In this document: positions 18,012 to 27,094 of the stretch, one piece after another | How the letters are laid out: each line of letters starts with the position of its first letter | Position numbering within the stretch: the first letter of the stretch is position 1 | DNA from: Verrucomicrobiales bacterium | GTDB taxonomy: Bacteria; Verrucomicrobiota; Verrucomicrobiia; Verrucomicrobiales; DEV007 | DNA length: 49,648 bases | Direction: 5' to 3' | NCBI GenBank assembly: GCA_030730365.1 | Contig: JANQVJ010000002.1 | Coordinates: forward strand, 1 to 49,648 | Program-made: the position numbers and the translations under genes | The notes under the pieces: model-generated | The model's input: the letters and a program-made list of their open reading frames with translations, nothing else | Database searches by the model: none | Told to the model about the DNA's origin: nothing

Positions 18012-19331
18012 ATGAAAGACCAACTGAATAAACTCGACCAGCTCAGCCGCCGTCAATTCGTGGCGCGCGCTGCCAAAACTGCTCTCGGCGTAAGCATCCT
18101 CCCGATCGGCGGGGCAAACCGCCTCCTTGCTGCCGGTGGCGGAAAGGCTGAGCATTGTATCTTCTTCTACATGTCGGGCGGCATGACTCACATGGAGACT
18201 TTCGATCCCAAGCCCGGCACCGAGACCGGCGGTAAAACGAAGGGGATCTCCACGGGTGTCGCCGGGGTAGAGCTCGCCGAGTTCATGCCCCAGCTGGCCC
18301 AGCGCTTCAGCGACATTGCTGTGGTGCGCTCGATGACACAGAAGACCGGCGATCACCGCGGCGGCGCTTACTGGATGAGGACCAGCTACGAGCCCCGTGC
18401 CACCATCATCCATCCCTCCATGGGTCCCTGGGCACAGACACTCCTCGGTAAAAAACACGACACTCTGCCCGACTCCGTCGTCATCGGCGGTGGTGGCGAA
18501 CATCCCGGTGCCGGTTTCTTCGGTCCCGCTCTGGCTCCGCTCCCCATCGGCGATCCTGACAAGGGCGTGCAGAACTCCGCTCCCTACAACGGGGTCAGCG
18601 AAGACCTCTTCGAGAAGCGCCTCGATCTCATGAATACCTTCGACGATTCCTTCCGTCGCAAATTCCAGACAGACGAAGTGAAGGCCTACACCCAGTTCTA
18701 CGAGGAGACCCTCAAACTGATGAAGAGTGAAGACCTTGCCACCTTCGACCTTTCCCTCGAAGAAAAGTATGAGGAGAAAGCGGCCCGCTACGGTAATACC
18801 CGGGTCGGCAAAGGTGCCATGCTCGCGAAACGCCTCGTCAGCTCCGGTGTTCGCTTTGTCGAAGTTGTTTCAGGCGGATGGGACATGCACAACGATCTCT
18901 GGAACGCCATCCCTACGACCGGCGGACAGCTTGACCAGGCACTCGGCTCGCTCATCGATGACCTCAAGGCGGAAGGCCTCTTTGAGAAGACCCTCATCGT
19001 TGTTGGCACCGAGTTCGGACGCACCCCTATCATCAACGCCAATGGTGGACGCGATCACCACCCCCGCGTCTTCTCGACGATGTTCGCCGGCGGCGGCATC
19101 CAAGGCGGCCAGGTCTACGGCGCGTCCGATGACAAAGGCATCGCCGTGAAAGAGAATCCCGTGGTAGCAAAAGACTTCAACGCAACCATCGCTCACGCGA
19201 TGGGTCTTGACCTGAATAAGGTCATCTACGCGCCCTCCGGCCGCCCCTTCCTCGTGGCCGGTCACACTCGCGATCCGAAAACGGACGGGATTGTCACCGA
19301 AGGCCATCCGATCATGGAGCTCTTCTCCTGA
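18012..19331 (+). CDS. DUF1501 family protein (sulfatase/alkaline-phosphatase-like fold)
   Basis: This 439-residue protein begins with SRRQFVARAAK and a hydrophobic stretch, a Tat-like export signal with RRQF. Typical DUF1501 segments are IFFYMSGGMTHMETFDPKP near residue 50, VVRSMTQKTGDHRGG near 105, GGWDMHNDLW near 295 and GTEFGRTPIINANGGRDHHP near 340. The conserved His and Asp residues suggest a metal site as in the alkaline phosphatase superfamily; no reaction is proven. It is paired with the DUF1549/DUF1553 gene and closed by a strong terminator, so the pair ends the locus that starts with the sigma factor. Confidence 0.93.
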   Translation: MKDQLNKLDQLSRRQFVARAAKTALGVSILPIGGANRLLAAGGGKAEHCIFFYMSGGMTHMETFDPKPGTETGGKTKGISTGVAGVELAEFMPQLAQRFSDIAVVRSMTQKTGDHRGGAYWMRTSYEPRATIIHPSMGPWAQTLLGKKHDTLPDSVVIGGGGEHPGAGFFGPALAPLPIGDPDKGVQNSAPYNGVSEDLFEKRLDLMNTFDDSFRRKFQTDEVKAYTQFYEETLKLMKSEDLATFDLSLEEKYEEKAARYGNTRVGKGAMLAKRLVSSGVRFVEVVSGGWDMHNDLWNAIPTTGGQLDQALGSLIDDLKAEGLFEKTLIVVGTEFGRTPIINANGGRDHHPRVFSTMFAGGGIQGGQVYGASDDKGIAVKENPVVAKDFNATIAHAMGLDLNKVIYAPSGRPFLVAGHTRDPKTDGIVTEGHPIMELFS

Positions 19332-19361
19332 AATCGAACGAGATAAGTTAACGCACAAAGG

Positions 19362-19391
19362 AAGACCCGGAGGAAACTCCGGGTCTTTTTT
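19362..19391 (+). terminator. Rho-independent terminator after DUF1501 gene
   Basis: AAGACCCGGAG (19362-19372) and CTCCGGGTCTT (19377-19387) form a perfect 11-bp stem with a GAAA tetraloop, running into a six-T tract. Confidence 0.93.
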
Positions 19392-19500
19392 GTGTATAAC
19401 TGAAATAATGAGAAGATTAAGCTTTCTTAATTAAATATCTTCGCGTAAATAAAATGCCGACCCGTCTACGGACGCTGCATTATCCCGTTCCACAATTCTG

Positions 19501-21171
19501 ATGAGTTTGGTAGATAAAACCGAGCCTGCCCTCTCCGTCGTAACTGATACAAGCGTGGGAGTCCTCGTCATTGAATCGCGTTCCACGACTCCGTTGGGCC
19601 CGAAGATTGTCTACGCGAACGAGCGAATGGCGAAGCTATCCGGCTACGAGATGGGGTCGCTGATGAGCTCCCCTCTCGGACTCATCTATGACCGCTCCGA
19701 TCTCTCTGCTCTGATCGAAAAGTTACCGGCCATCGCTGCACGTCCGAATCATTGTTTCATGGACAGGGCCTTGATGCGGAACGGCGGAACGCGGCGCCCT
19801 TGCCACTGGACGATACGGGCAACGACACGCGAGGGAGACGATCGCGGCTTTTTTACCCTCACCGTCAAACCAATCGTTACCCCAGACCGAAGCGCCATCT
19901 CCCAACGCTCCAAAGGAGCTGACTCTGCTGTCACTTGCCGCCCGAAAGCTGCTCCCGCTACGCGATCTCCCGCCGAAGCAACGCCCTCTTCTCTCACGCC
20001 CCTGGGGGCCGCCGCTTCGGATTACACTTCCTCGCGCAACGAGTCAATCTCTCTCACGGCGGCAGGCGTCGCGCACGATTTCAAGAATGCGCTGCAGACG
20101 ATCAAGTCGAACCTTGAACTAGCCGCGGTCAGCAGCCAGGAGGCGAGCCGCGTCCAAACCTTTCTCAACGAAGCCCATCTCGCCCTCGGCGATGCGGAGA
20201 TTCTCGCTCACCAGATGCTCGCGTTCACACGAGGAGAGGGGGAAACTAAACGCGTTTTCGGAATCGGTGACCTCCTTACCCGCGTTTCCCGGCTATGTTC
20301 AGCCGGCTCGGGCATACGATGTAAACTCTATGTCCCGGCTGATCTTCGGTGCGTCGAGGGAGCTCCGACCCAGATCTATCAGATCCTTCACAATCTCGTC
20401 ATCAATGCAAGCCAGGCAATGCCCAGCGGTGGAACGATCAATCTCACCGCGGGCAACGCCGACCTTACCTCCTCCAACCCCTATTCAATGCCGGCGGGGC
20501 GCTACACGGTTGCCTCGGTAAAAGACCGAGGCTGCGGGATCCCGCCCGACGTTCTCCCCCATATCTTCGATCCTAATTTCACGACCAAGCCCGAGGGCAG
20601 CGGCTTTGGCCTCGCTTCGTGTCAGGCCATCATCGCCGACCACGGCGGCGCTATCCGCGTCGCCTCTAAAGTGGGAGCGGGAACCGAGTTTCTCGTCTTC
20701 CTACCCTCGACGGATGCAACCGCCGATCTTCCTACCATTTTTTCACACGGACGAACTCCCGAGGTATCGCCGGAGCTTCGTCCAACGAGCGGGAGCGGGC
20801 GCATCCTCGTCGTCGAAGATCAAATCGACGTGGCCCGCGCCGCGCGCGGTCTCTTGAAACACCTCGGCTATGAAAGCATTCATTCGGTGAACGGTGAAGA
20901 GGCCATCACTACTTACCGCGAACACCTCAATTCGGACGAACCGATTGACGTCGTCCTTCTCGATATGACCCTTCCCGGCGGACTTACCGGCATGGATGTA
21001 GCCGGGGAGATTCGCCGGCTCGACCCCACGGCCCGCCTCGTCGCGACGAGCGGCTATTTTGAGGAAGGCAGTCTCGCCAACGGTGAAACCGGAGACTTCG
21101 CCGCCATCCTGCCAAAACCCTACTCGATGGCCTCACTCTCAGAGGCGATGGAAGTAGCTATTACCCGGTGA
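19501..21171 (+). CDS. Hybrid sensor histidine kinase (PAS-HisKA-HATPase-REC)
   Basis: This 556-residue protein has no membrane segment. A PAS domain lies at about 10-125 ([15 protein letters not shown]). After a Pro/Ser linker comes the dimerisation domain with the phospho-acceptor His192 in [13 protein letters not shown]. The ATP-binding domain has an N-box ([13 protein letters not shown]), a G1 box ([10 protein letters not shown]) and a G2 box ([12 protein letters not shown]). The C-terminal receiver at 433-556 has Glu439/Asp440, phospho-acceptor Asp488 in [10 protein letters not shown], and Lys539. The layout resembles NtrB-like soluble kinases with a fused receiver. No response regulator is adjacent, so its output is unknown. 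Its 3' end overlaps the convergent TatD gene by 11 bp. Confidence 0.95.
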   Translation: MSLVDKTEPALSVVTDTSVGVLVIESRSTTPLGPKIVYANERMAKLSGYEMGSLMSSPLGLIYDRSDLSALIEKLPAIAARPNHCFMDRALMRNGGTRRPCHWTIRATTREGDDRGFFTLTVKPIVTPDRSAISQRSKGADSAVTCRPKAAPATRSPAEATPSSLTPLGAAASDYTSSRNESISLTAAGVAHDFKNALQTIKSNLELAAVSSQEASRVQTFLNEAHLALGDAEILAHQMLAFTRGEGETKRVFGIGDLLTRVSRLCSAGSGIRCKLYVPADLRCVEGAPTQIYQILHNLVINASQAMPSGGTINLTAGNADLTSSNPYSMPAGRYTVASVKDRGCGIPPDVLPHIFDPNFTTKPEGSGFGLASCQAIIADHGGAIRVASKVGAGTEFLVFLPSTDATADLPTIFSHGRTPEVSPELRPTSGSGRILVVEDQIDVARAARGLLKHLGYESIHSVNGEEAITTYREHLNSDEPIDVVLLDMTLPGGLTGMDVAGEIRRLDPTARLVATSGYFEEGSLANGETGDFAAILPKPYSMASLSEAMEVAITR

Positions 21172-21991
21172 TCGAGGGAAAAAGGGAAAGATATCCTGCT
21201 CTCGTTCCCCGAAAACACCATGACACGAAATTTTCCCGGAGGCGGGTAACGGTCTCCTCCGTCGTGATTCCCCGCCGCTTTGCAAAAGCGTCGTATATCG
21301 AGACGAGATTCACCGGGTGATTGGTCAGCGCACCCGCATGATCGGGAAGTGGGCACCGAATAAATTGCGCGGGCGGCATCATCTCCGGTGCGTCGGTTTC
21401 GAGAAGGATCCTGTCCTGTGGCACGAGGTCAAAGACCTGCAACTTATCCTCTTTGCCCTCGCGAAAAAAGTATCCCGACAAGGAAAAATAGATTCCGATG
21501 TCGACGAAGTCCCTCACCATCTCCGCGGGGCCACTGTAGGAATGAAGGAGGCATCCGGCTGAAAGGTCCGCCCCGCGAAGACATTCCAGAAGCGTTCCCC
21601 AGGCCTGCAGACAGTGTACCGTTAGAGGGCGCCCAAGCGATGCCGCGAGCTCGAGCTGGATTGCGAAGACCTCTTTCTGGCGTTCCAGATCGTGTCCCTT
21701 GATCCAGCGATCGAGTCCCGCCTCTCCCAATCCAGCGAGAGGGAAATCGCGCAACCGCTCGCCGAGAATCTCCGCCCAATCTTCCGGAGCGTCGGGCACC
21801 CTCCAGGGATGAAGTCCAAAACTGGGGATCACTTCGGTGAATTCGCGGGCAAGCCGTGACACCTTGCCCCAATCATCAGGATGCGTCCCATTCACTACCA
21901 GGCACGATATCCCGTTCCGGCGCGTCGCACCCATGATCGCGGCAGGATCTCCAAGCCTCTCATCCTGCAAATGAAGATGACAGTCTATCAT
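21161..21991 (-). CDS. TatD family metal-dependent hydrolase
   Basis: This 276-residue amidohydrolase-fold protein opens with IDCHLHLQD, the HxH metal motif at the end of strand 1. Further ligands fit GLGEAGLD (Glu), TVHCLQAW (His), LLHSYSG (His) and LLETDAPEMM (Asp), as in TatD-type DNases. Family members act as 3'-5' exonucleases or esterases; substrate is not predictable. It directly abuts the SufE gene (stop then ATG with no gap), so it is surely co-transcribed with sufE and the GNAT gene. Its end overlaps the convergent histidine kinase gene by 11 bp. Confidence 0.9.
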   Translation of the reverse strand: MIDCHLHLQDERLGDPAAIMGATRRNGISCLVVNGTHPDDWGKVSRLAREFTEVIPSFGLHPWRVPDAPEDWAEILGERLRDFPLAGLGEAGLDRWIKGHDLERQKEVFAIQLELAASLGRPLTVHCLQAWGTLLECLRGADLSAGCLLHSYSGPAEMVRDFVDIGIYFSLSGYFFREGKEDKLQVFDLVPQDRILLETDAPEMMPPAQFIRCPLPDHAGALTNHPVNLVSIYDAFAKRRGITTEETVTRLRENFVSWCFRGTRAGYLSLFPSITG

Positions 21992-22408
21992 TTAACCCGG
22001 GTTTGTAACTAGTTCGAGAAGCACTTTCCGGATCTGGCTTACCCCGCGGAGACGGGTCGGGGTGAGATGACGGTCGATCGCGAGGCGCTCGATAAAGTCC
22101 GGCTCTGTCTCCCTGATCTCCCGTGCGGTCGCTCCCGAATAGACCCTGCAAAAAAGCACTCCTATACTTTTCAAGGCAGGCGCCTCGGAGTCGATCATTA
22201 CCGTAAAATGCCCGTCGTCCGATTCGCGAACAGCCAACCAGACTCGCGACACACAACCGGGCACGAGCCTGTCATCGGTTCGAAATTCTTCCGGGTAGGG
22301 GGCGAGGGTCGAGTGCGCGGTATCGACAATGAGCTGAAAACGCTCGAACGAATTCTCGATCAACCCGTAATCCTCCACCAGAAGATCCTGACGTTCCCTT
22401 GCCGACAT
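21992..22408 (-). CDS. sufE: SufE family sulfur acceptor protein
   Basis: This 138-residue protein matches SufE: it takes persulfide sulfur from the SufS cysteine desulfurase for Fe-S cluster assembly. The acceptor Cys is in LVPGCVSRVWL near residue 51, the family hallmark, and LTPTRLRGVSQIRKVL is the typical C-terminal helix. Length is normal. No sufS, sufB, sufC or sufD is adjacent; instead it sits between a GNAT gene (16 bp away) and tatD (0 bp). It could be the CsdE paralogue, but nothing here distinguishes the two. Confidence 0.88.
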   Translation of the reverse strand: MSARERQDLLVEDYGLIENSFERFQLIVDTAHSTLAPYPEEFRTDDRLVPGCVSRVWLAVRESDDGHFTVMIDSEAPALKSIGVLFCRVYSGATAREIRETEPDFIERLAIDRHLTPTRLRGVSQIRKVLLELVTNPG

Positions 22409-22424
22409 GCACGCGCAAGGCAGA

Positions 22425-22919
22425 TTAATCCTCGAAGGTCAGGCGCATCGGGATCATGTGGGAATGATGGAAATGCATTTTTTCGAAAAAATGCTGACTC
22501 TCGGCACTGATCTTGTCGGTGAGCAGGGTGATGCGCTTGAAGTCCTTTCGCTTGGCGAAATTAACCACGTAATCGACCAGCTGTGAGCCATACCCTTGGC
22601 GACGGAAGTCGGGGTGAATAATAACGTCCTCGAGCAGAATGACGAACCCCCCCATCGCCGTGCTGATCGTAAAGAGCACGTTGACCATCCCGATAATCTC
22701 GTAGTCGGTCCGCACAACAAAGATGCGACCACGGCTCGGTTGCTCAAGAATGGACCGCAATCCCCTCTCCTGTTTTTTCCGATCAGGCTTAAAGTCTTCT
22801 TCAAGCTCGAACAAAGCCATCGTCAGATCAACCAGACGCGGCAGATCATCGATCGTGGCGGGCTCGATTCTGGCTCTCTGATTCAGAGGCGTTATCGGGG
22901 CGGTGTTTGAGAAATCCAT
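22425..22919 (-). CDS. GNAT family N-acetyltransferase
   Basis: This 164-residue protein has the GNAT fold: an N-terminal region (RIEPATIDDLPRLVDLTMAL), a central strand VILLEDVIIHPDFRRQG, and the acetyl-CoA pyrophosphate loop RRQGYGSQL near residue 113. The C-terminal half ends AESQHFFEKMHFHHS, the usual helix 4 and strand. Substrate cannot be read from sequence. It is the first gene of a three-gene GNAT-sufE-tatD cluster. Confidence 0.9.
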   Translation of the reverse strand: MDFSNTAPITPLNQRARIEPATIDDLPRLVDLTMALFELEEDFKPDRKKQERGLRSILEQPSRGRIFVVRTDYEIIGMVNVLFTISTAMGGFVILLEDVIIHPDFRRQGYGSQLVDYVVNFAKRKDFKRITLLTDKISAESQHFFEKMHFHHSHMIPMRLTFED

Positions 22920-23393
22920 TCAATTAGCCCCGCAGAGGGGGTTCGAAACCGAGGGTAGCAAATAACGTAACATTGTAAATCCTTACTTTTCCCGTCTCCC
23001 CTCGCACACTTTTGGCGGTCGAGAGGTACTAGAATAGGCCTGTCTTTTGACTGCTTAAATCCAAGGATCCCGAAGAGCAGGATTACTGCCTTTCCGCTAT
23101 CCTAATATCCCGGAACAGCACTCGTACCGGAAAAGAGCTGCTTCCTCATCTGGACCGGGCCTGAACGGCGCGCCCCGACCTCATCGGGAGTAAAAGCGAG
23201 ATGACCGAATCCCGCGGCGTCGCGGTGGTGCATCCCGTTTTCCTCTCCTGCTTGAAGACGAGGGCATGGCTATCACCTCAGAGCAGAACCGGGCTGGCGG
23301 GACCGGGCTCTACTGGAACGCGGCACGGGTCGCGCGCCTTCGCAAAGACAGCCTCTCTCCGAGAACACTCCCTTCACCTTCACTCCCGACCAT
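22920..23393. other. 474-bp stretch with no supported gene
   Basis: Apart from the possible GNAT promoter near 22952-22979 and a weak CCCGA/TCGGG hairpin near 23176-23190, I see no gene, RNA or terminator here. A 43-codon frame (23266-23397, plus) and a longer one (23201-23623, plus) exist, but both run into the antisense of the M32 gene and resemble nothing known. It may be decayed sequence. Confidence 0.6.
22952..22979 (-). promoter_or_regulatory. Possible promoter of GNAT-sufE-tatD
   Basis: On the minus strand TTTACA (22979-22974) and TACCCT (22957-22952) are 16 bp apart. A small CCCC/GGGG hairpin (22928-22940) lies between the predicted start and the ATG at 22919. Confidence 0.35.
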
Positions 23394-24881
23394 CTAGCCC
23401 GCATTTCTTAGATAGCGGGAGCGGAGATGTTCTACGAGGGCATCCGCAGTGGCCGGACTCCCCGCGGCACGGGTCACAATCTCGTCAGGTAAATAGAGGC
23501 TGCCGGGGCGATGAATGTGAACTCTCATCCAATCGAGCAGCGCGGAATAGTCCGCTCGGTCCATTCGGGCAGCGAGCGCTGGATCCTGCCGCCGGGCAGC
23601 CGCGACGAGATGGGCGGCGTTAATATTACCAAGACTGTAGGTTGGAAAATAACCGAAGATACCAATGCTCCAGTGGATGTCCTGCAGGCACCCCATCGCG
23701 TCGGACTCAACTTTCAACCCGAAAAGAGACTCGAAGCGCCGGTTCCACTCGGCAGGGACGTCTTTAATCGCCAGGTTTCCAGCAAAAATCTCCCGCTCCA
23801 TCTCAAAACGCAGGAGGATGTGAAGATCGTAGGTAACCTCGTCGGACTCAACCCGGATGTGGCTTAACTCGGCCTGGTTTACCGCCTCAAACATCTCTTC
23901 GACCGAGACAGCAGCCAGATGGGGGAAATACTCCGCCGCACGCGGCAGCCACTTTTCCCAAAAGGCGCGGCTGCGTCCGACGTGGTTCTCCCAAAGACGG
24001 GACTGCGACTCATGAACGCCGAGCGACACTGCCGCTCCGACTGGTTCCCCGCGTCTTCCACGTTCCAGCCCCTGCTCGTAGAGCCCGTGCCCGGCCTCGT
24101 GAAGGACACCAAAGAGAGAACTGAGGAAATCCCCCTCGTCATAACGGGTCGTCAGACGCGTGTCAAACGGCGCCATTCCCGAACAAAACGGATGGACGGC
24201 GGTATCAATACGACCAGCTTCGAAATCGAAACCGATCGATTCAGCCACCTCGCGATTGAAGGCCTCCTGCTTCTCTTTCGGGTAGTGCGCCGTAAACTTC
24301 GTTCGGTCCAGCGGCTCCTGTGCCGTCGCCTCCAACACGACGGGGAGGAGCGACTCTCTCAATGCGCCCAGCGTCGCGCTAAGGCGACGGGTGGTTGCGC
24401 CGCGCTCGAACTGGTCGAGGAGCGCGTCATAAAGATGTTCCTCGTAACCCCACCGCTCGGCGTGCTCACGGGAGAGAGAGACAAGCTTCTCGAGATGGGG
24501 AGCAAAAAGACCAAAGTCAGACTTGTCCCTCGCTCCCGCCCAAGCCGCTTTCGCCAGCGCGGTCGATTCGGCAAAGTCCTCAACGAGCTTCTTCGGAAGG
24601 CAGGTGGACCGAGTGTATTGACGTCTCCACTCGCGGAGATTTGCCGCCGAGTAAATGTCACCGACCGCGGACCCCGCATCCTCGGCTGCTGCGATCCAAT
24701 CCCCTACCTCAGGGGAAGTGAACCGCTCGTGCAGGTAACCGCTGAACCACGCCATCTGCTCGGCACGATAGGCAACCCCTTTTGAAGGCATCAAGACCTC
24801 CTGGTCCCATCCGAGCAGGGCGGAGGCATCGGCGACAAGTTTCAGCTCCCTTTCAAGAGAGTGGAGTTTTTCGTAAGACAT
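23394..24881 (-). CDS. Metallocarboxypeptidase, family M32 (Taq-type)
   Basis: This 495-residue protein is full length for M32. The zinc motif HEAGH (in VLHEAGHGLYEQGL) and the second signature HESQSRLWENHVGRS are both present, along with FCSGMAPFDTRLTTRY upstream and IRVESDEVTYDLHILLRFE downstream, all conserved in thermostable carboxypeptidase 1. The enzyme removes C-terminal residues from peptides in the cytoplasm; there is no signal peptide. It lies 54 bp after the pseudo-trypsin gene on the same strand and may be co-transcribed with it. Confidence 0.96.
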   Translation of the reverse strand: MSYEKLHSLERELKLVADASALLGWDQEVLMPSKGVAYRAEQMAWFSGYLHERFTSPEVGDWIAAAEDAGSAVGDIYSAANLREWRRQYTRSTCLPKKLVEDFAESTALAKAAWAGARDKSDFGLFAPHLEKLVSLSREHAERWGYEEHLYDALLDQFERGATTRRLSATLGALRESLLPVVLEATAQEPLDRTKFTAHYPKEKQEAFNREVAESIGFDFEAGRIDTAVHPFCSGMAPFDTRLTTRYDEGDFLSSLFGVLHEAGHGLYEQGLERGRRGEPVGAAVSLGVHESQSRLWENHVGRSRAFWEKWLPRAAEYFPHLAAVSVEEMFEAVNQAELSHIRVESDEVTYDLHILLRFEMEREIFAGNLAIKDVPAEWNRRFESLFGLKVESDAMGCLQDIHWSIGIFGYFPTYSLGNINAAHLVAAARRQDPALAARMDRADYSALLDWMRVHIHRPGSLYLPDEIVTRAAGSPATADALVEHLRSRYLRNAG

Positions 24882-24935
24882 GGCTCGGGGAATAAAAGCA
24901 CCCCACCGGAAGAATGACGGAGGAGATCCGGCAGG

Positions 24936-25730
24936 TCACTTTATCGCTTCGCGGGCGAGATTCGCCATCACCTGAATAGAACCAGCCGAGAGCGTTCCAA
25001 GCACACCTGAAGGCTTACCTTCGATAACGCGAACCACCGTCACCCCGACTGGCTTTCCATCGAGAGTAAAGATGGGGATACCTTGAGCTGTACCTGCGTC
25101 CGTCACGAAGAAAGTCCGGTCTCCTTTGAAAACACCGGTGATACGTCCCATCACGAGCGTGGGCATGTATCCGTATACCGCCGAAGAACGCGAAAGACCG
25201 ACGACCTGATCCGCCGCCTCGGCCGTAGCAGCAAACTGAGAGAGATCCACACGGTCGAAAACTTTGTTCGCCGCCTTCGCCGCCACCTGATCCGGGAGGA
25301 TAAACGCGACATCCGCTTCGATATCCTGACGCAGAATTTTACCTTTCAGGAGAGTGGAGTCCCCATAGCTGATCTCCACCTCCGAAAACTCAGTGAGAGC
25401 CGATTGAATCGTGACCGACTTCTCTTCAATCCGCGCCTGCTGTCCGGCAAGGCCGACGCTGGAATCAATAGCCGAATTCGAGACAACAAGAAGGCCGTCT
25501 TCACCTATCGTCACCCCGAGGGTGCGGCGCTGCTGATCCCGGTCCGGAAGTGGTTCTCCCGTGGTTTTTGCCTTTAACATTCCTTTGGCTGTCACGACGA
25601 CCAGAGATGACTTATGCTGCTCTAGCAACTTGCGCGCCTGCTGTTCCACGGTCTCCTGCGCCGACGCGGTTAATGGGGCCGACAGCCCGACAAAAAGGGA
25701 AAGATTCAGGATCAGGAGGAGACGTTTCAT
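24936..25730 (-). CDS. Exported trypsin-fold protein lacking the catalytic triad
   Basis: This 264-residue protein has a signal peptide (MKRLLLILNLSLFVGLSAPL). The mature part reads like an HtrA/trypsin-like fold: LGVTIGEDGLLVVSNSAID stands where active enzymes have a catalytic His, IEADVAFILPD where the Asp lies, and GTAQGIPIFTLDGKPVGV where GNSGGP is expected. The His is replaced by Ser/Asn, and the nucleophile Ser position reads Ala or Gln, so it should not be proteolytic; the fold call is my judgement from spacing. It sits after the rpsD terminator where rpoA and rplQ would be expected. A binding or scaffold role in the periplasm is inferred. Confidence 0.65.
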   Translation of the reverse strand: MKRLLLILNLSLFVGLSAPLTASAQETVEQQARKLLEQHKSSLVVVTAKGMLKAKTTGEPLPDRDQQRRTLGVTIGEDGLLVVSNSAIDSSVGLAGQQARIEEKSVTIQSALTEFSEVEISYGDSTLLKGKILRQDIEADVAFILPDQVAAKAANKVFDRVDLSQFAATAEAADQVVGLSRSSAVYGYMPTLVMGRITGVFKGDRTFFVTDAGTAQGIPIFTLDGKPVGVTVVRVIEGKPSGVLGTLSAGSIQVMANLAREAIK

Positions 25731-25821
25731 TTACTGCTTGGTTTAACTTGGAGTTCCGGATGAGAGAGTGGGAAAGGTAGCCACTGTCAGGCGTGACTGA
25801 AAGAGAATTCTCCCTTGAAAC

Positions 25822-25864
25822 AAAAATGTGACTTCCGGTGATCCTGAGAACGCCGAAAGCCACA
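25822..25864 (-). terminator. Rho-independent terminator closing the ribosomal cluster
   Basis: On the minus strand TGTGGCTTTCGG (25864-25853) pairs over 12 bp, with two G-U pairs, with CCGGAAGTCACA (25838-25827) around a 14-nt loop. Five T follow (25826-25822). It begins 22 bp after the rpsD stop. Confidence 0.8.
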
Positions 25865-25885
25865 TCTGAAAGAATACGCAGAAGA

Positions 25886-26497
25886 TCAGCGGGAGTAAAG
25901 CTCCACCACGAGGCGAACATTTACCATTGTGTCGATTTCATCAGCCTCGGGGAGACGGTTGAGAACACCGGTAAGCTTGTCTTTGTCGAAAGAGAGCCAG
26001 TCCATCACGGGGCGTGAGGAGGTCTGGTCTACCGCGCGAGTCGCCAACTGAACCGAACGGCTGTTCTCGCACACCGAAATCACGTCGCCGGGGCGGACGT
26101 TGAAAGAAGGGATATCAACACGGCGACCGTTCACACGGATGTGCCCGTGACCAACGAGCTGACGGGCACCCCGGCGGGTGCTTCCGAAACCGAGGCGATA
26201 GCAAACGTTATCAAGGCGGGTCTCGAGGAGTTGAACAAGAATGTCACCGGTGATGCCGCGACGACGCTGGGCCTCGGCAAAGTAACGGCGGAACTGCTTC
26301 TCCATGATGCCATACTGGAAACGAAGCTTCTGCTTCTCACCAAGGGCAACGGCGTAGTCACTCTTCTTGCGACGAGCGCCGCGCGCGCCGTGCTGCCCGG
26401 GAGGGTAAGGACGACGCTCGAGCGCCTTGGAGGGACCGAAAAGCGCCACACCGAAGCGGCGGCTGATTCTATCTGTAGGACCTGTGTCTCTAGCCAT
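25886..26497 (-). CDS. rpsD: 30S ribosomal protein S4
   Basis: This 203-residue protein has the S4 N-terminal domain (MARDTGPTDRISRRFGV ... YPPGQHGARG) and the S4 RNA-binding module at about 93-155 (RLDNVCYRLGFGSTRRGARQ, HIRVNGRRVDIPS). S4 nucleates 30S assembly and often represses its own operon. The zinc cysteines found in some S4 N-termini are absent. It is the last gene of the ribosomal cluster, followed by a terminator instead of rpoA-rplQ. No Shine-Dalgarno sequence is seen. Confidence 0.98.
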   Translation of the reverse strand: MARDTGPTDRISRRFGVALFGPSKALERRPYPPGQHGARGARRKKSDYAVALGEKQKLRFQYGIMEKQFRRYFAEAQRRRGITGDILVQLLETRLDNVCYRLGFGSTRRGARQLVGHGHIRVNGRRVDIPSFNVRPGDVISVCENSRSVQLATRAVDQTSSRPVMDWLSFDKDKLTGVLNRLPEADEIDTMVNVRLVVELYSR

Positions 26498-26537
26498 GTC
26501 TCAGTTTTAAAAAGGGTAAATAAATCGGCTCAATGGC

Positions 26538-27074
26538 TTAGACGCGACGAGCCTTCTTGGGACGGCATCCGTTGTGCGGCACCGGAGTGACATCGCTGAT
26601 TTTGAGAACATCGATCCCCAAACCTTGGACCGCACGAACGGCAGACTCGCGCCCGGCGCCGGGACCCTTGACGCGGACCTCAGCCTGCTTGAGGCCGTGT
26701 GCCATTGCCTGACGGCAGGCATCCTGAGCGACCAACTGGGCCGCGTAAGCGGTGCTTTTGCGAGACCCGCGGAAACCCATCTTGCCCGAGCTCGACCAAC
26801 CGATCACGTTGCCGTTCTGGTCAGCGACCGAAACGATCGTGTTGTTGAAAGTGGCGGCTACATGCACGATGCCGGAGTGGACGTTCTTACTGCCTTTGGC
26901 CTTGAGAATCTTCGGCTTTTCAGCGCCTTCGGCACCCTCCATCTCGAGGAAGATATCCTCGGCAGTGCGGGGCCTCTCCTTCTCCTTGCGCACTTCGGGC
27001 GCGGGAGCCTCGACCTTGACCGGCACCTCTGCCGCTGCCTCGGTCACTTCCTGGGTATTCTCTTCTTCAGCCAT
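26538..27074 (-). CDS. rpsK: 30S ribosomal protein S11 with acidic N-terminal extension
   Basis: This 178-residue protein contains a standard S11 core from about residue 60 on ([44 protein letters not shown], and the end [12 protein letters not shown]). S11 shapes the 30S platform at the mRNA exit. The family is usually about 128 residues; here about 50 extra residues at the start are rich in Glu, Ala, Pro and Val. The ATG is preceded by a partial AAGG, and I see no start closer to the core. It follows rpsM by 20 bp. Confidence 0.97.
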   Translation of the reverse strand: MAEEENTQEVTEAAAEVPVKVEAPAPEVRKEKERPRTAEDIFLEMEGAEGAEKPKILKAKGSKNVHSGIVHVAATFNNTIVSVADQNGNVIGWSSSGKMGFRGSRKSTAYAAQLVAQDACRQAMAHGLKQAEVRVKGPGAGRESAVRAVQGLGIDVLKISDVTPVPHNGCRPKKARRV

Positions 27075-27094
27075 CGTGCTTTGCCTTGTAAAAA

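Noticed and set aside
23266..23397. 43-codon plus-strand frame with integrase-like RVARLRKDSLSP
   Set aside because: Too short and no real match to an integrase; no other sign of a mobile element nearby.
23201..23623. 140-codon plus-strand frame in the gap before and across the M32 gene end
   Set aside because: More than half is antisense to the M32 carboxypeptidase, and composition is unlike a protein.
25803..25812. Perfect 10-bp palindrome GAGAATTCTC upstream of the pseudo-trypsin gene
   Set aside because: Short palindromes of this size arise by chance, and no second copy or promoter overlap supports an operator.
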